64,000 nt of DNA, from positions 1 to 64,000 of the forward strand of contig NZ_JOGB01000003.1 in NCBI RefSeq assembly GCF_000719335.1, written 5' to 3'. Positions 35,053 through 42,807 of the stretch are shown here, piece after piece. Source of the stretch: Streptomyces sp. NRRL S-87 (lineage in GTDB: Bacteria > Actinomycetota > Actinomycetes > Streptomycetales > Streptomycetaceae). Under the pieces are notes generated by a model. The model saw nothing but the letters and a program-made list of their open reading frames with translations, did not search any database and was not told where the DNA came from. The position numbers were made by a program, and so were the translations under genes. How positions within the stretch are numbered: the stretch's first letter is position 1; each line of letters opens with the position of its first letter.

Positions 35053-35934
35053 CTACATCCCCTTGGCGATGCTGTGGATCAGGCCCAGGGAGTCGCGCGG
35101 AGCCATGCTGAGTCGCGCAGTACGGTCGAAGAACCTGCTGTAGACGGCACTTTCCTCCGCGCTCTCCACCCACACAGTAGCCGTGACGCCATCCACGTGA
35201 ACGACGTCGACCGCGCCGGCCTCGGCAAACGAGACGATGTTGAAGGAGCCCACGATGCAGGGGTGTCCACCCGCCCTGAACGGCAGCACCTGAACGTGCA
35301 CGTTCGAAAGCTCGGCCATCTGCGCAAGGTGTGCCAATTGGGCGCGCATCACCGCGGGGCCACCGATCTCCTGCCGCAACGCGCCCTCCGACACGACGGC
35401 GTGGACCTGGAGCGGCGCCGCACCGCCAAGTCTTTCCTGCCGCTTCATCCGGACCGCGACGACCCGCTCGATATCGTCGGGGTCCTGCCAGAAGTCATCG
35501 CTCACCGCGAGGGCACGGGCGTACTCCGCCGTCTGCAGGAGCCCGGGGATGAGCGACACCTGCCAGTTCCGTACCCGCTGGGCCGCGTCTTCCATGGCGA
35601 TGTACTCGGCCAGACCACCCGCGCCCGGCGAGTGCTGCCACCAGCCCTTCGCCTTCCGGCGCTCCCGGTCCAGCCGGGCAAGCGCTAGCAACCGGTCGAT
35701 GGCGACCTCGTCCGTCTCGCCGTACAGCGCGCAGAGCGCCCTGACGTCCGGGTCCCGGAACGGCACCCAGCCGCGCTCCATCTTGGCGATCTTCGCCGCA
35801 CCCGAGCTGAGCGCCTGCGCGGCGTGGTGCTGGTTCAGGCCCGCCGCATCCCGTAGCCGCAGCAGCTCCCCACCGAGCCGGCGGGCCAGCACCGTCGACA
35901 CGCGGTTCCCCATCAGCGCCTGGTTCATGGCCAC
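35053..35934 (-). CDS. WhiJ-like XRE regulator (HTH + DUF5753)
   Basis: 293 residues with the GTG at 35934, chosen because GGAGG lies nine bases upstream; an ATG two codons later is the alternative. The N-terminal helix-turn-helix (ELLRLRDAAGLNQHHAAQAL, then KIAKMERGWVPF, about residues 20-60) is followed by the DUF5753 sensor-like domain (about 105-285; LIPGLLQTAEYARAL; SEGALRQEIGGPAVMRAQL). It controls developmental genes in paralogous systems. Downstream is DUF397; divergently upstream is an RsbW-like ATPase. The three-gene set is the standard Streptomyces abaA/whiJ arrangement. Confidence 0.93.
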   Translation of the reverse strand: MAMNQALMGNRVSTVLARRLGGELLRLRDAAGLNQHHAAQALSSGAAKIAKMERGWVPFRDPDVRALCALYGETDEVAIDRLLALARLDRERRKAKGWWQHSPGAGGLAEYIAMEDAAQRVRNWQVSLIPGLLQTAEYARALAVSDDFWQDPDDIERVVAVRMKRQERLGGAAPLQVHAVVSEGALRQEIGGPAVMRAQLAHLAQMAELSNVHVQVLPFRAGGHPCIVGSFNIVSFAEAGAVDVVHVDGVTATVWVESAEESAVYSRFFDRTARLSMAPRDSLGLIHSIAKGM

Positions 35935-36153
35935 TTGACCCCACCTCCCTGTGCGGCGGCCAGTCTGGCATAGCTCGTGAGGATAAATTTCCCCGAGATT
36001 ACTTGCACCTCCAGCGAGCGCGCCCATACCGTCAGTGACGGGTCAATCACCCACCCGTCGCAGTCCGCCGACGGAAGTGCACCCGTGTGCGCGAAAACGC
36101 CAGGGCAAGCCACCGCACTCGGCGGGCAGGACTCCCCCTGAGGAGGTCGGAAG

Positions 36154-36561
36154 ATGACGAACCGGCATGACGTGAGGAACTACGCCCCGCGGCAGGACTC
36201 CGTGACCGCGGCCAGACGGCGGACGGCGTGGTTGGCGGTGGCGTGGGGGTACCCCGAGGTCTCGGCGGACGCGGCGCTCGTGACCAGCGAGCTCGCCACG
36301 AACGCCATCCTGCACGGGAGCGTGACGGACCGGCTCGTCCGGGTGGAGGTCAGCCTCAGCCGGAGTGCGCTGCGGATCGCGGTGTCGGACCCCCGGGGCG
36401 AACGGCACCCGATCCCGCGCCACGCCGGACCCGACGACCAGTTCGGGCGCGGTCTGCACATCGTGGAGGCGCTCAGCAGCCGCTGGGCGGTCACGCCGCG
36501 TTCGGTAGGCAAGACGACATGGGCCGAACTACCGCTCAGCGAACGGCAGTCCGGTCCGTAG
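36154..36561 (+). CDS. RsbW-like ATP-binding protein (anti-sigma-type HATPase)
   Basis: 135 residues, ATG with GAGGAGG seven bases upstream. It is a stand-alone HATPase_c_2 domain: N box ALVTSELATNAILHG (about residues 43-57), G1 box AVSDPRGE, G2 box FGRGLHIVEAL. Proteins of this kind are partner-switch kinases, or in WhiJ-like loci accessory ATPases of unknown partner. It is divergent from the XRE gene (219 bases), so this is the third member of the WhiJ-like cluster. It converges with the RraA-like gene with a 23-base gap. Confidence 0.9.
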   Translation: MTNRHDVRNYAPRQDSVTAARRRTAWLAVAWGYPEVSADAALVTSELATNAILHGSVTDRLVRVEVSLSRSALRIAVSDPRGERHPIPRHAGPDDQFGRGLHIVEALSSRWAVTPRSVGKTTWAELPLSERQSGP

Positions 36562-36584
36562 CCGGACGAGCGGGCGGCGCCGGA

Positions 36585-37208
36585 TCAGTCCTGCCAGCCC
36601 TGGTCGGCGAGGGCCTGCTCGATGCGCGCCCGATGGGCGGCCTCCCAGTCGTCCAGGGACTGCGCGGCCTCCTTGGCCAGCTTCGCGCGGGCGGCCGCCA
36701 GGACCTCGTCCGCGCGCGCGGCCGGGACGACCACCACGCCCTCCTCGTCGGCCACCACGACGTCACCGGCGTGGACGGTCACGCCCGCGCACACCACGGG
36801 CCCGCCGAGCGGGGCCGCGGCGGTCTTCGTGCCGGGGAACGGGACGACGCCGCGGCCGTACACGGGGAAGCCGAGCTCCCGCACCTCGCCCACGTCGCGG
36901 ATGAGGCCGTCGACGACGAAGCCGGCGACGCCGCGGCGCTGGGCGACGGCGCAGACGTTGCCGCCGGCGAGCGCGTACTCGAGGTCTCCGGACTCGGCGA
37001 CGATCACGTCGCCGGGCCGGGCGCGGTAGATCGCGGCGTGCAGCATGAGGTTGTCACCGGGCGGGCACTTCGCGGTGAAGGCCGGACCCGCGAGCCGCCG
37101 CCCGCCCTGCCACAGCGGGCGGATGCCGATGTCCATGACCTGGGCGCGGCCGAGGACGTCGGCGAGGGTGGTCGTGGGGATCTCCTGGAAACCGCTGGTG
37201 TCGCTCAC
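36585..37208 (-). CDS. RraA family protein (aldolase/demethylmenaquinone methyltransferase-like)
   Basis: 207 residues, GTG start with GAGAGG upstream. It has the family pattern: TTTLADVLGRAQVMD at the start, GNLM-type block (CPPGDNLMLHAAIY), GGNVCAVAQRRGVAGFVVDGLIRDVGEVRELGFPVYGRG with the catalytic R-D pair, and GDVVVADEEGVVVVP. In other bacteria RraA inhibits RNase E; proteins of this type without the E. coli-specific residues are usually divalent-metal 4-hydroxy-4-methyl-2-oxoglutarate/oxaloacetate lyases. I favour the aldolase function. It is monocistronic. Confidence 0.87.
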   Translation of the reverse strand: MSDTSGFQEIPTTTLADVLGRAQVMDIGIRPLWQGGRRLAGPAFTAKCPPGDNLMLHAAIYRARPGDVIVAESGDLEYALAGGNVCAVAQRRGVAGFVVDGLIRDVGEVRELGFPVYGRGVVPFPGTKTAAAPLGGPVVCAGVTVHAGDVVVADEEGVVVVPAARADEVLAAARAKLAKEAAQSLDDWEAAHRARIEQALADQGWQD

Positions 37209-37311
37209 GTGCCCGGACCTCTCTCTACGTGTGGTCTGCCGCTGCCCTCGCCCGGCACCCTACGCGGGCGGTCCGGCCGTTCCTCCACCGGGGCGAGGGC
37301 GCTGTCCACAG

Positions 37312-37332
37312 CCTGTGGACAGTTTTGCGGCC
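37312..37332. promoter_or_regulatory. Two inverted DnaA-box-like 9-mers
   Basis: CTGTCCACA (37312-37320) and its inverted copy TGTGGACAG (37324-37332) are separated by 3 bases. Each differs at one position from the Streptomyces DnaA box TTGTCCACA. TTTT follows directly, so the pair could instead act as a small intrinsic terminator. It lies in the 299-base region between the RraA-like gene and the small secreted peptide gene. Confidence 0.4.
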
Positions 37333-37507
37333 CTCGGACGTACGACCTGGCGTGACGAGCCCGAACGGGGGCCCGGGACAGGGCCGTCCGATGGAATGCC
37401 GTCCCGGATCCGCCACCATCCGGCCAGGACGCGCGTTTCACGCCACAGCACAGGGCACTCTCGGGCCCTCTCCCCACCGTCCCCCCACCCCCCACACGGA
37501 GGCTTCC

Positions 37508-37696
37508 ATGCGCCGTATCACCACCGCCGTCCTCGGAGCCCTCGGGCTCGTCGTCGCCGCCGCCTCGGCGGCCAGCGCGGCCGACTCGATCACCGGCCCG
37601 GTCACCGGTCTCGCGGTCAACCCGATCATCACCGCGACGGACCTGATCACCGCGACCAACATCCTGAACAACCTCCTGCCCACCGGCCTGCTCTAG
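37508..37696 (+). CDS. Small secreted hydrophobic peptide, unknown
   Basis: 62 residues, ATG with GGAGG six bases upstream. A clear signal peptide (MRRITTAVLGALGLVV...) ends near SAASA, leaving a mature peptide of about 37 residues. That part has two aspartates, no cysteine, no lysine or arginine, and repeated hydrophobic-Thr/Asn segments (DSITGPVTGLAVNPIIT; LITATNILNNLLPTGLL). It is not a chaplin (no cysteine pair or GN-rich core). It ends in a strong terminator. Function is unknown; a surface-active or membrane-associated peptide is a guess. Confidence 0.8.
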   Translation: MRRITTAVLGALGLVVAAASAASAADSITGPVTGLAVNPIITATDLITATNILNNLLPTGLL

Positions 37697-37750
37697 GGAC
37701 CGGCACCGGTACCCGTACCGGCAGGACCCGCGACCCGTCGGGTCGCACCC

Positions 37751-37782
37751 GGGGACGGCGGCACCGCAGATCCGCCGTCCCC
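37751..37782. terminator. Terminator between small peptide and GNAT genes
   Basis: 11-base perfect stem (GGGGACGGCGG / CCGCCGTCCCC) with a 10-base loop between convergent genes. A smaller palindrome (CCGGTAC/GTACCGG) lies at 37706-37721. Confidence 0.7.
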
Positions 37783-37820
37783 GCCAGCCCCGCCGCAGCC
37801 CCGCCACCGGGGCCGCGCCC

Positions 37821-38771
37821 TCAGGCCGGGCGGGGCGCCTCGAGGATGACGCGGCGCTCCGTCACGCGGTAGCCGGCACGCGTGAAGGCGGCGGCCATCG
37901 GGACGTTGACGGTGTCGGTGGTCGCGGTGATGCGTTCCGCCCCGGCGGCGGCGTGCACGCGGGTGATCTCGCCGAGGACCTCGTCGATCAGGCCCCGGCC
38001 GCGCTGCTCCGGTACGACGCCCAGGTAGCCCACGTTGCGGTGGTACGGCGTCGCGGAGGGGATGGCCATACCGGCCAGGGTGCCGTCGGGCAGGTGGGCC
38101 AGCCGCCACCAGGAGCGCTCTCCCGGGGCGTCGAGGTAGAACGCCATGTCCTCGCGGGCCTGCCGCTCCGCGTCCATGGCCGCCAGCTCGCGGCGGGTGT
38201 TGACGTCGAGGCTGCCGACCGCGATCCGGCGGAAGACCTCCAGGAACGCCTCGTCGTCCGCCTCCGTGAACACCAGCCGGCCGGTCGCCTCCGGCACCGG
38301 TGAGCCGGCCGTCCACTCCAGGCGCAGCCGCTCGTTCTCCTCGGTCAGGCCGGCCTTGCGGGCCGCCTCGACCCGCCACTCCACGGCCGCGACGACGTCC
38401 GGACGCTCGTGCCAGTCCCCGGGCAGGGCCAGGATGTTGTAGAGCGGCGGGCGCTCGGCACCGGCCTCGGCGAACGCCGCGTGCCCGGCGGCCAGCAGCT
38501 CGGCCGCGAGGGCGGCCGGTTCGCCCGCCCCGTCCCGTACGTGCAGGCAGTCCAGCGCCACCGGGTAGGCGCTGTCCGCCCGCCCCCACCACACCGCACG
38601 GGCCAGGAACTCGCCGTCCTCGTCCTCGGCGAACCAGGTCCACTCGGGACGGTACTGCCGGGCCTGCAGCTCGGCGCGGTACTCGGCGGCGGAGACGGCG
38701 GGGACCGGTCCGGCCGCGTGGTATTCGGCGGCCCGGTCGGTCTGGTCGGCGGCTATGGGGTGGTAGCGCAT
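37821..38771 (-). CDS. GNAT family N-acetyltransferase, two-domain
   Basis: 316 residues from the ATG at 38771. Long enough for two tandem GNAT-like halves: the N-terminal half (ADQTDRAAEYHAAGPVPAVSA ... WFAEDEDGEFLARAVWWG) is degenerate. The C-terminal half has the acetyl-CoA loop (LGVVPEQRGRGLIDEVLGEI, about residues 252-271; R/Q-x-x-G-x-G) and the terminal NVPMAAAFTRAGYRVTERRVI. This layout matches mycothiol-synthase-like or GNAT duplicated enzymes; the substrate is not assigned. It is separated from the bkd operon upstream on the same strand by a terminator-like hairpin. Confidence 0.83.
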   Translation of the reverse strand: MRYHPIAADQTDRAAEYHAAGPVPAVSAAEYRAELQARQYRPEWTWFAEDEDGEFLARAVWWGRADSAYPVALDCLHVRDGAGEPAALAAELLAAGHAAFAEAGAERPPLYNILALPGDWHERPDVVAAVEWRVEAARKAGLTEENERLRLEWTAGSPVPEATGRLVFTEADDEAFLEVFRRIAVGSLDVNTRRELAAMDAERQAREDMAFYLDAPGERSWWRLAHLPDGTLAGMAIPSATPYHRNVGYLGVVPEQRGRGLIDEVLGEITRVHAAAGAERITATTDTVNVPMAAAFTRAGYRVTERRVILEAPRPA

Positions 38772-38804
38772 CCCGCGATCATCACACGCGGTCCCGGACA
38801 CGAC

Positions 38805-38836
38805 GAAGGGCCCCTACCAAGTGGTAAGGGCCCTTC
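38805..38836 (-). terminator. Terminator of the first bkd operon
   Basis: 15-base stem (GAAGGGCCCCTACCA) with one G-T mismatch, loop of two bases, 33 bases after the bkdC stop. Confidence 0.7.
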
Positions 38837-38869
38837 CATACGGCCGGGTTGACCGCGCCGCCGGAGCGA

Positions 38870-40342
38870 CTACGACCAGGTCATCAGGCGCTTGGGCTGC
38901 TCCAGCACCGCCGCGACGTCCGCGAGGAACCGGGAGCCCTGCTCGCCGTCGATCAGGCGGTGGTCGAAGGACAGCGCCAGCGTGGTGACCTGGCGCGGCT
39001 TGACCTTGCCCTTGTGGACCCACGGCTGGAGCTTGATCGCACCGACCGCGAGGATCGCGGACTCGCCCGGGTTGAGGATCGGCGTGCCGGTGTCGACGCC
39101 GAAGACGCCGACGTTGGTGATGGTGATGGTGCCGTCCTGCATGTCCGCCGGGGAGGTCTTGCCCTCGCGGGCGGTGGCCACCAGGTCGGACAGGCCGTTC
39201 GAGAGCTCCGCGAGGGTCATGGCGTGCGCGTCCTTGATGTTCGGCACGATCAGACCGCGCGGGGTGGCCGCGGCGATGCCCAGGTTGACGTAGTGCTTGC
39301 GCACGATCTCCTGGTTGGCCTCGTCCCAGGCGGAGTTGATCTCCGGGTTGCGCTTGAGCGCGACCAGGACCGCCTTGGCGATGAGCAGCAGCGGGTTGAT
39401 GCGCAGGCCGGCCAGGTCCGGGTCGGCCTTGAGCTCGGTGACCAGCTTCATCGTGCGCGTCACGTCGAAGGTGATGAACTCGGTGACGTGCGGGGCGGTG
39501 AACGCGGAGTTCACCATGGCCTGCGCCGTGACCTTGCGCACGCCCTTGACGGGGATGCGGGTCTCGCGGACGGCGTCCGCGCCGGTCCAGGCCGGAGCGG
39601 CGGCCGGCACGGCCTCCGCGGCCGGTACGGGCGCGGCGACCGGCGCCGGGGCGGCGGCCGGGGCGGCGGGAGCGGCCGGGGCGGCCACGGCCGCGTGCAC
39701 GTCCTCGCGGGTGATGATGCCGTCCGGGCCGGTCGGGGTGACCGTGGCCAGGTCGACGCCGAGGTCCTTGGCGAGCTTGCGCACGGGGGGCTTGGCGAGC
39801 GGACGGGCGCCCGCGGCACCGCCGTGGCCGCCGTTCAGCCCGTTCGCGGACGCCGGGGCCGGGGCCGGGGCGGCCGGAGCCGCGGGCGCCGGGGCGACCG
39901 GGGCCGCAGCGGCGGCCGCCGGAGCGGCGCCGGGGACCGCCTTGCGCGGCCGGCGCTTGGTCGAGGTCTGGGCCACGCCGTAGCCGACCAGGACCGGCTG
40001 CCGGGCGGCGGGCTGGGCCTCCTCGGCCGGGGCCGCCGGGGCGGCCTCCGCCACCGGGGCCGGAGCGGCCGCCGCGGCGCCGCCCTCCCCGGTGTCGACC
40101 GTGATGATCACCTGGCCGACGTCGACCGTGGTGCCCTCCGGGAAGCGCAGCTCGGCCACCACGCCGTCGAACGGGATCGGCAGCTCGACGGCCGCCTTCG
40201 CCGTCTCGACCTCGCACACGACCTGGCCGTCGGTGACGGTGTCACCCGGCTGGACGTACCACTTCAGGATCTCGGCCTCGGTGAGTCCCTCGCCCACGTC
40301 GGGCATCTTGAACTCGCGCAGTGTCGTCGTCATCGTCGTCAC
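38870..40342 (-). CDS. bkdC: 2-oxoacid dehydrogenase E2 (branched-chain type acyltransferase)
   Basis: 490 residues. An N-terminal lipoyl domain has the lysine to be lipoylated in EVETAKAAVELP (about residue 44), followed by an Ala/Pro-rich linker. Then comes a peripheral subunit-binding domain (PPVRKLAKDLGVDLATV; TGPDGIITREDV, about 170-210) and the catalytic acyltransferase domain with its C-terminal active site DHRLIDGEQG (H-x-x-x-D-G). It transfers the acyl group to CoA, forming branched-chain acyl-CoA primers for iso/anteiso fatty acids and polyketides. It is the last gene of E1alpha-E1beta-E2, 10 bases after E1beta. No E3 is present. Assigned to bkd rather than pyruvate because of the split E1 and operon type. 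Confidence 0.92.
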   Translation of the reverse strand: MTTMTTTLREFKMPDVGEGLTEAEILKWYVQPGDTVTDGQVVCEVETAKAAVELPIPFDGVVAELRFPEGTTVDVGQVIITVDTGEGGAAAAAPAPVAEAAPAAPAEEAQPAARQPVLVGYGVAQTSTKRRPRKAVPGAAPAAAAAAPVAPAPAAPAAPAPAPASANGLNGGHGGAAGARPLAKPPVRKLAKDLGVDLATVTPTGPDGIITREDVHAAVAAPAAPAAPAAAPAPVAAPVPAAEAVPAAAPAWTGADAVRETRIPVKGVRKVTAQAMVNSAFTAPHVTEFITFDVTRTMKLVTELKADPDLAGLRINPLLLIAKAVLVALKRNPEINSAWDEANQEIVRKHYVNLGIAAATPRGLIVPNIKDAHAMTLAELSNGLSDLVATAREGKTSPADMQDGTITITNVGVFGVDTGTPILNPGESAILAVGAIKLQPWVHKGKVKPRQVTTLALSFDHRLIDGEQGSRFLADVAAVLEQPKRLMTWS

Positions 40343-40352
40343 GACCTCTCCC

Positions 40353-41333
40353 TCAGTACGCCAGCGAGCGGTCGACGGCGTCGAGCACGCGGTCCAGGCC
40401 GGGCAGGTACTCCTCTTCGACCCGGGCCGGCGGGTACGGGGCGTGGAACCCGCCCACGCGCAGCACCGGCGCCTCCAGGTGGTAGAAGCACCGCTCGGTG
40501 ATGCGGGCGGCGATCTCGGAGCCGACGCCCAGGAACACCGGGGCCTCGTGGACGACGACCAGGCGGCGGGTCTTCTCGACCGAGGCCTGGACGGTGTCGA
40601 AGTCGACGGGGGACATCGAGCGCAGGTCCACGACCTCGACCGACTTGCCCTCCTCGGCGGCGGCCGCGGCCGCCTCCAGGCAGACCTTCACCATCGGGCC
40701 GTACGCGGCCAGCGTGAGGTCGGCGCCCTCGCGGGCGACCCGCGCCTTGTGGAGCTCGCCGGGGATGGCGTCGACGTCGACGTCGCCCTTGTCCCAGTAG
40801 CGGCGCTTGGGCTCGAAGAAGATCACCGGGTCGTCGCTCTGGATGGCCTGCTGGAGCATCCAGTACGCGTCGGAGGCGTTCGAGGGCGAGACCACCTTCA
40901 GGCCCGCCACGTGCGCGAACAGCGCCTCGGGGGACTCGGAGTGGTGCTCGACCGCGCCGATGCCGCCGCCGTACGGGATGCGCACGACGACCGGCATCTT
41001 GACCTTGCCGAGGGCACGGGCGTGCATCTTCGCGAGCTGCGTGACGATCTGGTCGTACGCCGGGAAGACGAACCCGTCGAACTGGATCTCCACGACGGGC
41101 CGGTAGCCGCGCAGGGCCAGGCCGATGGCGGTGCCGACGATGCCGGACTCGGCCAGCGGGGTGTCGATGACCCGGTCCTCGCCGAAGTCCTTCTGGAGGC
41201 CGTCGGTGATGCGGAAGACACCACCGAGCTTGCCGACGTCCTCGCCCATGACGAGGACCTTGGGGTCGGTGTCGAGGGCCTTGCGCAGCGACTCGTTGAG
41301 CGCCTTCGCGATCGACATCTTCTCAACAGCCAT
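40353..41333 (-). CDS. bkdB: Branched-chain 2-oxoacid dehydrogenase E1 beta
   Basis: 326 residues, full-length transketolase-type beta subunit. It has a TPP-binding pyrimidine and C-terminal transketolase domain, with MGEDVGKLGGVFRITDGLQ, ESGIVGTAIGLALRGYRPVVE, and GGGIGAVEHHSESPEALFAH as conserved blocks. It pairs with the alpha subunit and lies 2 bases after it. In streptomycetes such complexes feed branched-chain amino acid catabolism and polyketide starter units. Confidence 0.94.
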   Translation of the reverse strand: MAVEKMSIAKALNESLRKALDTDPKVLVMGEDVGKLGGVFRITDGLQKDFGEDRVIDTPLAESGIVGTAIGLALRGYRPVVEIQFDGFVFPAYDQIVTQLAKMHARALGKVKMPVVVRIPYGGGIGAVEHHSESPEALFAHVAGLKVVSPSNASDAYWMLQQAIQSDDPVIFFEPKRRYWDKGDVDVDAIPGELHKARVAREGADLTLAAYGPMVKVCLEAAAAAAEEGKSVEVVDLRSMSPVDFDTVQASVEKTRRLVVVHEAPVFLGVGSEIAARITERCFYHLEAPVLRVGGFHAPYPPARVEEEYLPGLDRVLDAVDRSLAY

Positions 41334-41335
41334 GA

Positions 41336-42502
41336 TCAGTGACCCTCCTCGAAGGACGCGAGGTAGGCGGCGAACTCGGCCCGCTCCTCGTCCACGAGCG
41401 CGTGGCCGTCCGCGTAGACGTTCTCGAACATCGACATGCCGTCGGGGTCGGGCATGGCGCGCACGACCTCGCGCACGCGCTTGCCCAGGGCCTCGCTCTC
41501 GGACTCCAGCGAGTCGAAGAACTCCTCGTCGGCGCCGCCGGAGGCCAGCAGGTAGGCCTTCACGCGGGCGATCGGGTCCTTGGCCTCCCAGGCCTCGCGC
41601 TCCTCGTCGCGGCGGTAGCGCGTCGGGTCGTCGGAGGTCGTGTGGGCGCCCATGCGGTACGTGAAGGCCTCGACCAGGGTCGGGCCCTCGCCGCGGCGGG
41701 CCCGCTCCAGGGCCCAGCGGGTCACGGCGAGGCAGGCCAGGACGTCGTTGCCGTCCACCCGGATGCCCGGGAAGCCGAAGCCGGCGGCGCGCTGGTAGAG
41801 CGGGACGCGGGTCTGGCGCTCGGTGGGCTCGGAGATCGCCCACTGGTTGTTCTGGCAGAAGAACACCACGGGGGCGTTGTAGACCGCCGAGAAGGTGAAG
41901 GCCTCGTTGACGTCGCCCTGGCTGGAGGCGCCGTCGCCGAAGTACGCGATCACGGCCGAGTCGGCGCCGTCCTTGGCGATGCCCATGGCGTAGCCGGTGG
42001 CGTGCAGCGTCTGCGAGCCGATGACGATCGTGTACAGGTGGAAGTTGTTGCTGTTGGGGTCCCAGCCGCCGTGGTTCACGCCGCGGAACATGCCCAGCAG
42101 GTTGGTCGGGTCGACCCCGCGGCACCAGGCGACGCCGTGCTCCCGGTAGGTCGGGAAGACGTAGTCGTCGTCGCGCAGCGCGCGGCCGGAGCCGATCTGC
42201 GCGGCCTCCTGGCCGAGCAGCGAGGCCCACAGGCCGAGCTCGCCCTGGCGCTGCAGGGCGGTGGCTTCGGCGTCGAAACGGCGGGTCAGGACCATGTCGC
42301 GGTACAGCCCGCGCAGGTCGTCGGCGGAAATGTCGGCGACATAGGGGGCGAACTCGGGGTCCTCGACCCGGTCGCCCTCGGGCGTCAGCAGCTGTACGAG
42401 CTGGGGCTCGGCAGCCTGCGCGGCGGCGGCGGTCTTGCCGGTCGCTCGCTTGGTGCCGCTGCTGCGTCGCGGCTTGCGCGCGGCAGTGCTCTCCACGGTC
42501 AC
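41336..42502 (-). CDS. bkdA: Branched-chain 2-oxoacid dehydrogenase E1 alpha
   Basis: 388 residues from the GTG at 42502 (GGAGGAG upstream). The TPP-Mg motif is intact: GDGASSQGD...then NNQWAISEP (GDG-x(26)-NN, about residues 195-225). It has the YRxxxF-type R-E-x-G-V block and the phosphorylation-loop-like YRMGAHTTSDDPTRYR typical of alpha subunits. The N-terminal ~60 residues are Lys/Arg/Ala-rich and variable. First gene of the operon, divergent from the orphan response regulator, with an AT-rich dyad in between (42689-42717). Confidence 0.94.
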   Translation of the reverse strand: MTVESTAARKPRRSSGTKRATGKTAAAAQAAEPQLVQLLTPEGDRVEDPEFAPYVADISADDLRGLYRDMVLTRRFDAEATALQRQGELGLWASLLGQEAAQIGSGRALRDDDYVFPTYREHGVAWCRGVDPTNLLGMFRGVNHGGWDPNSNNFHLYTIVIGSQTLHATGYAMGIAKDGADSAVIAYFGDGASSQGDVNEAFTFSAVYNAPVVFFCQNNQWAISEPTERQTRVPLYQRAAGFGFPGIRVDGNDVLACLAVTRWALERARRGEGPTLVEAFTYRMGAHTTSDDPTRYRRDEEREAWEAKDPIARVKAYLLASGGADEEFFDSLESESEALGKRVREVVRAMPDPDGMSMFENVYADGHALVDEERAEFAAYLASFEEGH

Positions 42503-42807
42503 GTGTGCTCCTCCGTCGGTCCGGCACCCGGGGTCGTCCGGGGACCAGTGCGGCTCGCCCGCGCCGCCGTACTCGCACGGGGTGGGTGCGACTCGGCGGG
42601 AAACAGGCGTGACAGGTGCCCCGGCTAGTGCCCTGCGCAATGCACGTTACCCAGTGCGCCGCATAACCGCGAAACCCCAGTTGACCTGGGATTTTGCTTG
42701 GATTTCCAAGTAAATCCGAGGTTGGGGGAACAACCACTGGTCACAGCCTTGCAGGAGGCCGGAACAACGGCACGTTATCCGGATCACCCCCCGCAGGGAA
42801 GAGGCGA
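42503..42807. other. Divergent promoter region between bkd operon and response regulator
   Basis: 305 bp without a gene. The centre (about 42670-42720) is markedly AT-rich for this genome and contains the dyad described separately. A TTGACC at 42681-42686 could be a -35 element, but no good -10 follows. Confidence 0.6.
42689..42717. promoter_or_regulatory. Long AT-rich dyad, putative operator
   Basis: CTTGG-ATTT-CCAAG (42697-42710) is a perfect short palindrome. It is extended on both sides by GGATTT and AAATCC, with small unequal spacers, giving a 29-bp near-perfect symmetry. It lies about 190 bases before bkdA and 90 bases before the response regulator. Lrp/AsnC-type or other dimeric regulators bind sites of this kind. 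Confidence 0.5.

Noticed and set aside
37429..37450. GTTTCACG as a third parS
   Set aside because: Only one half matches; the second half is CCACAG rather than TGAAAC.
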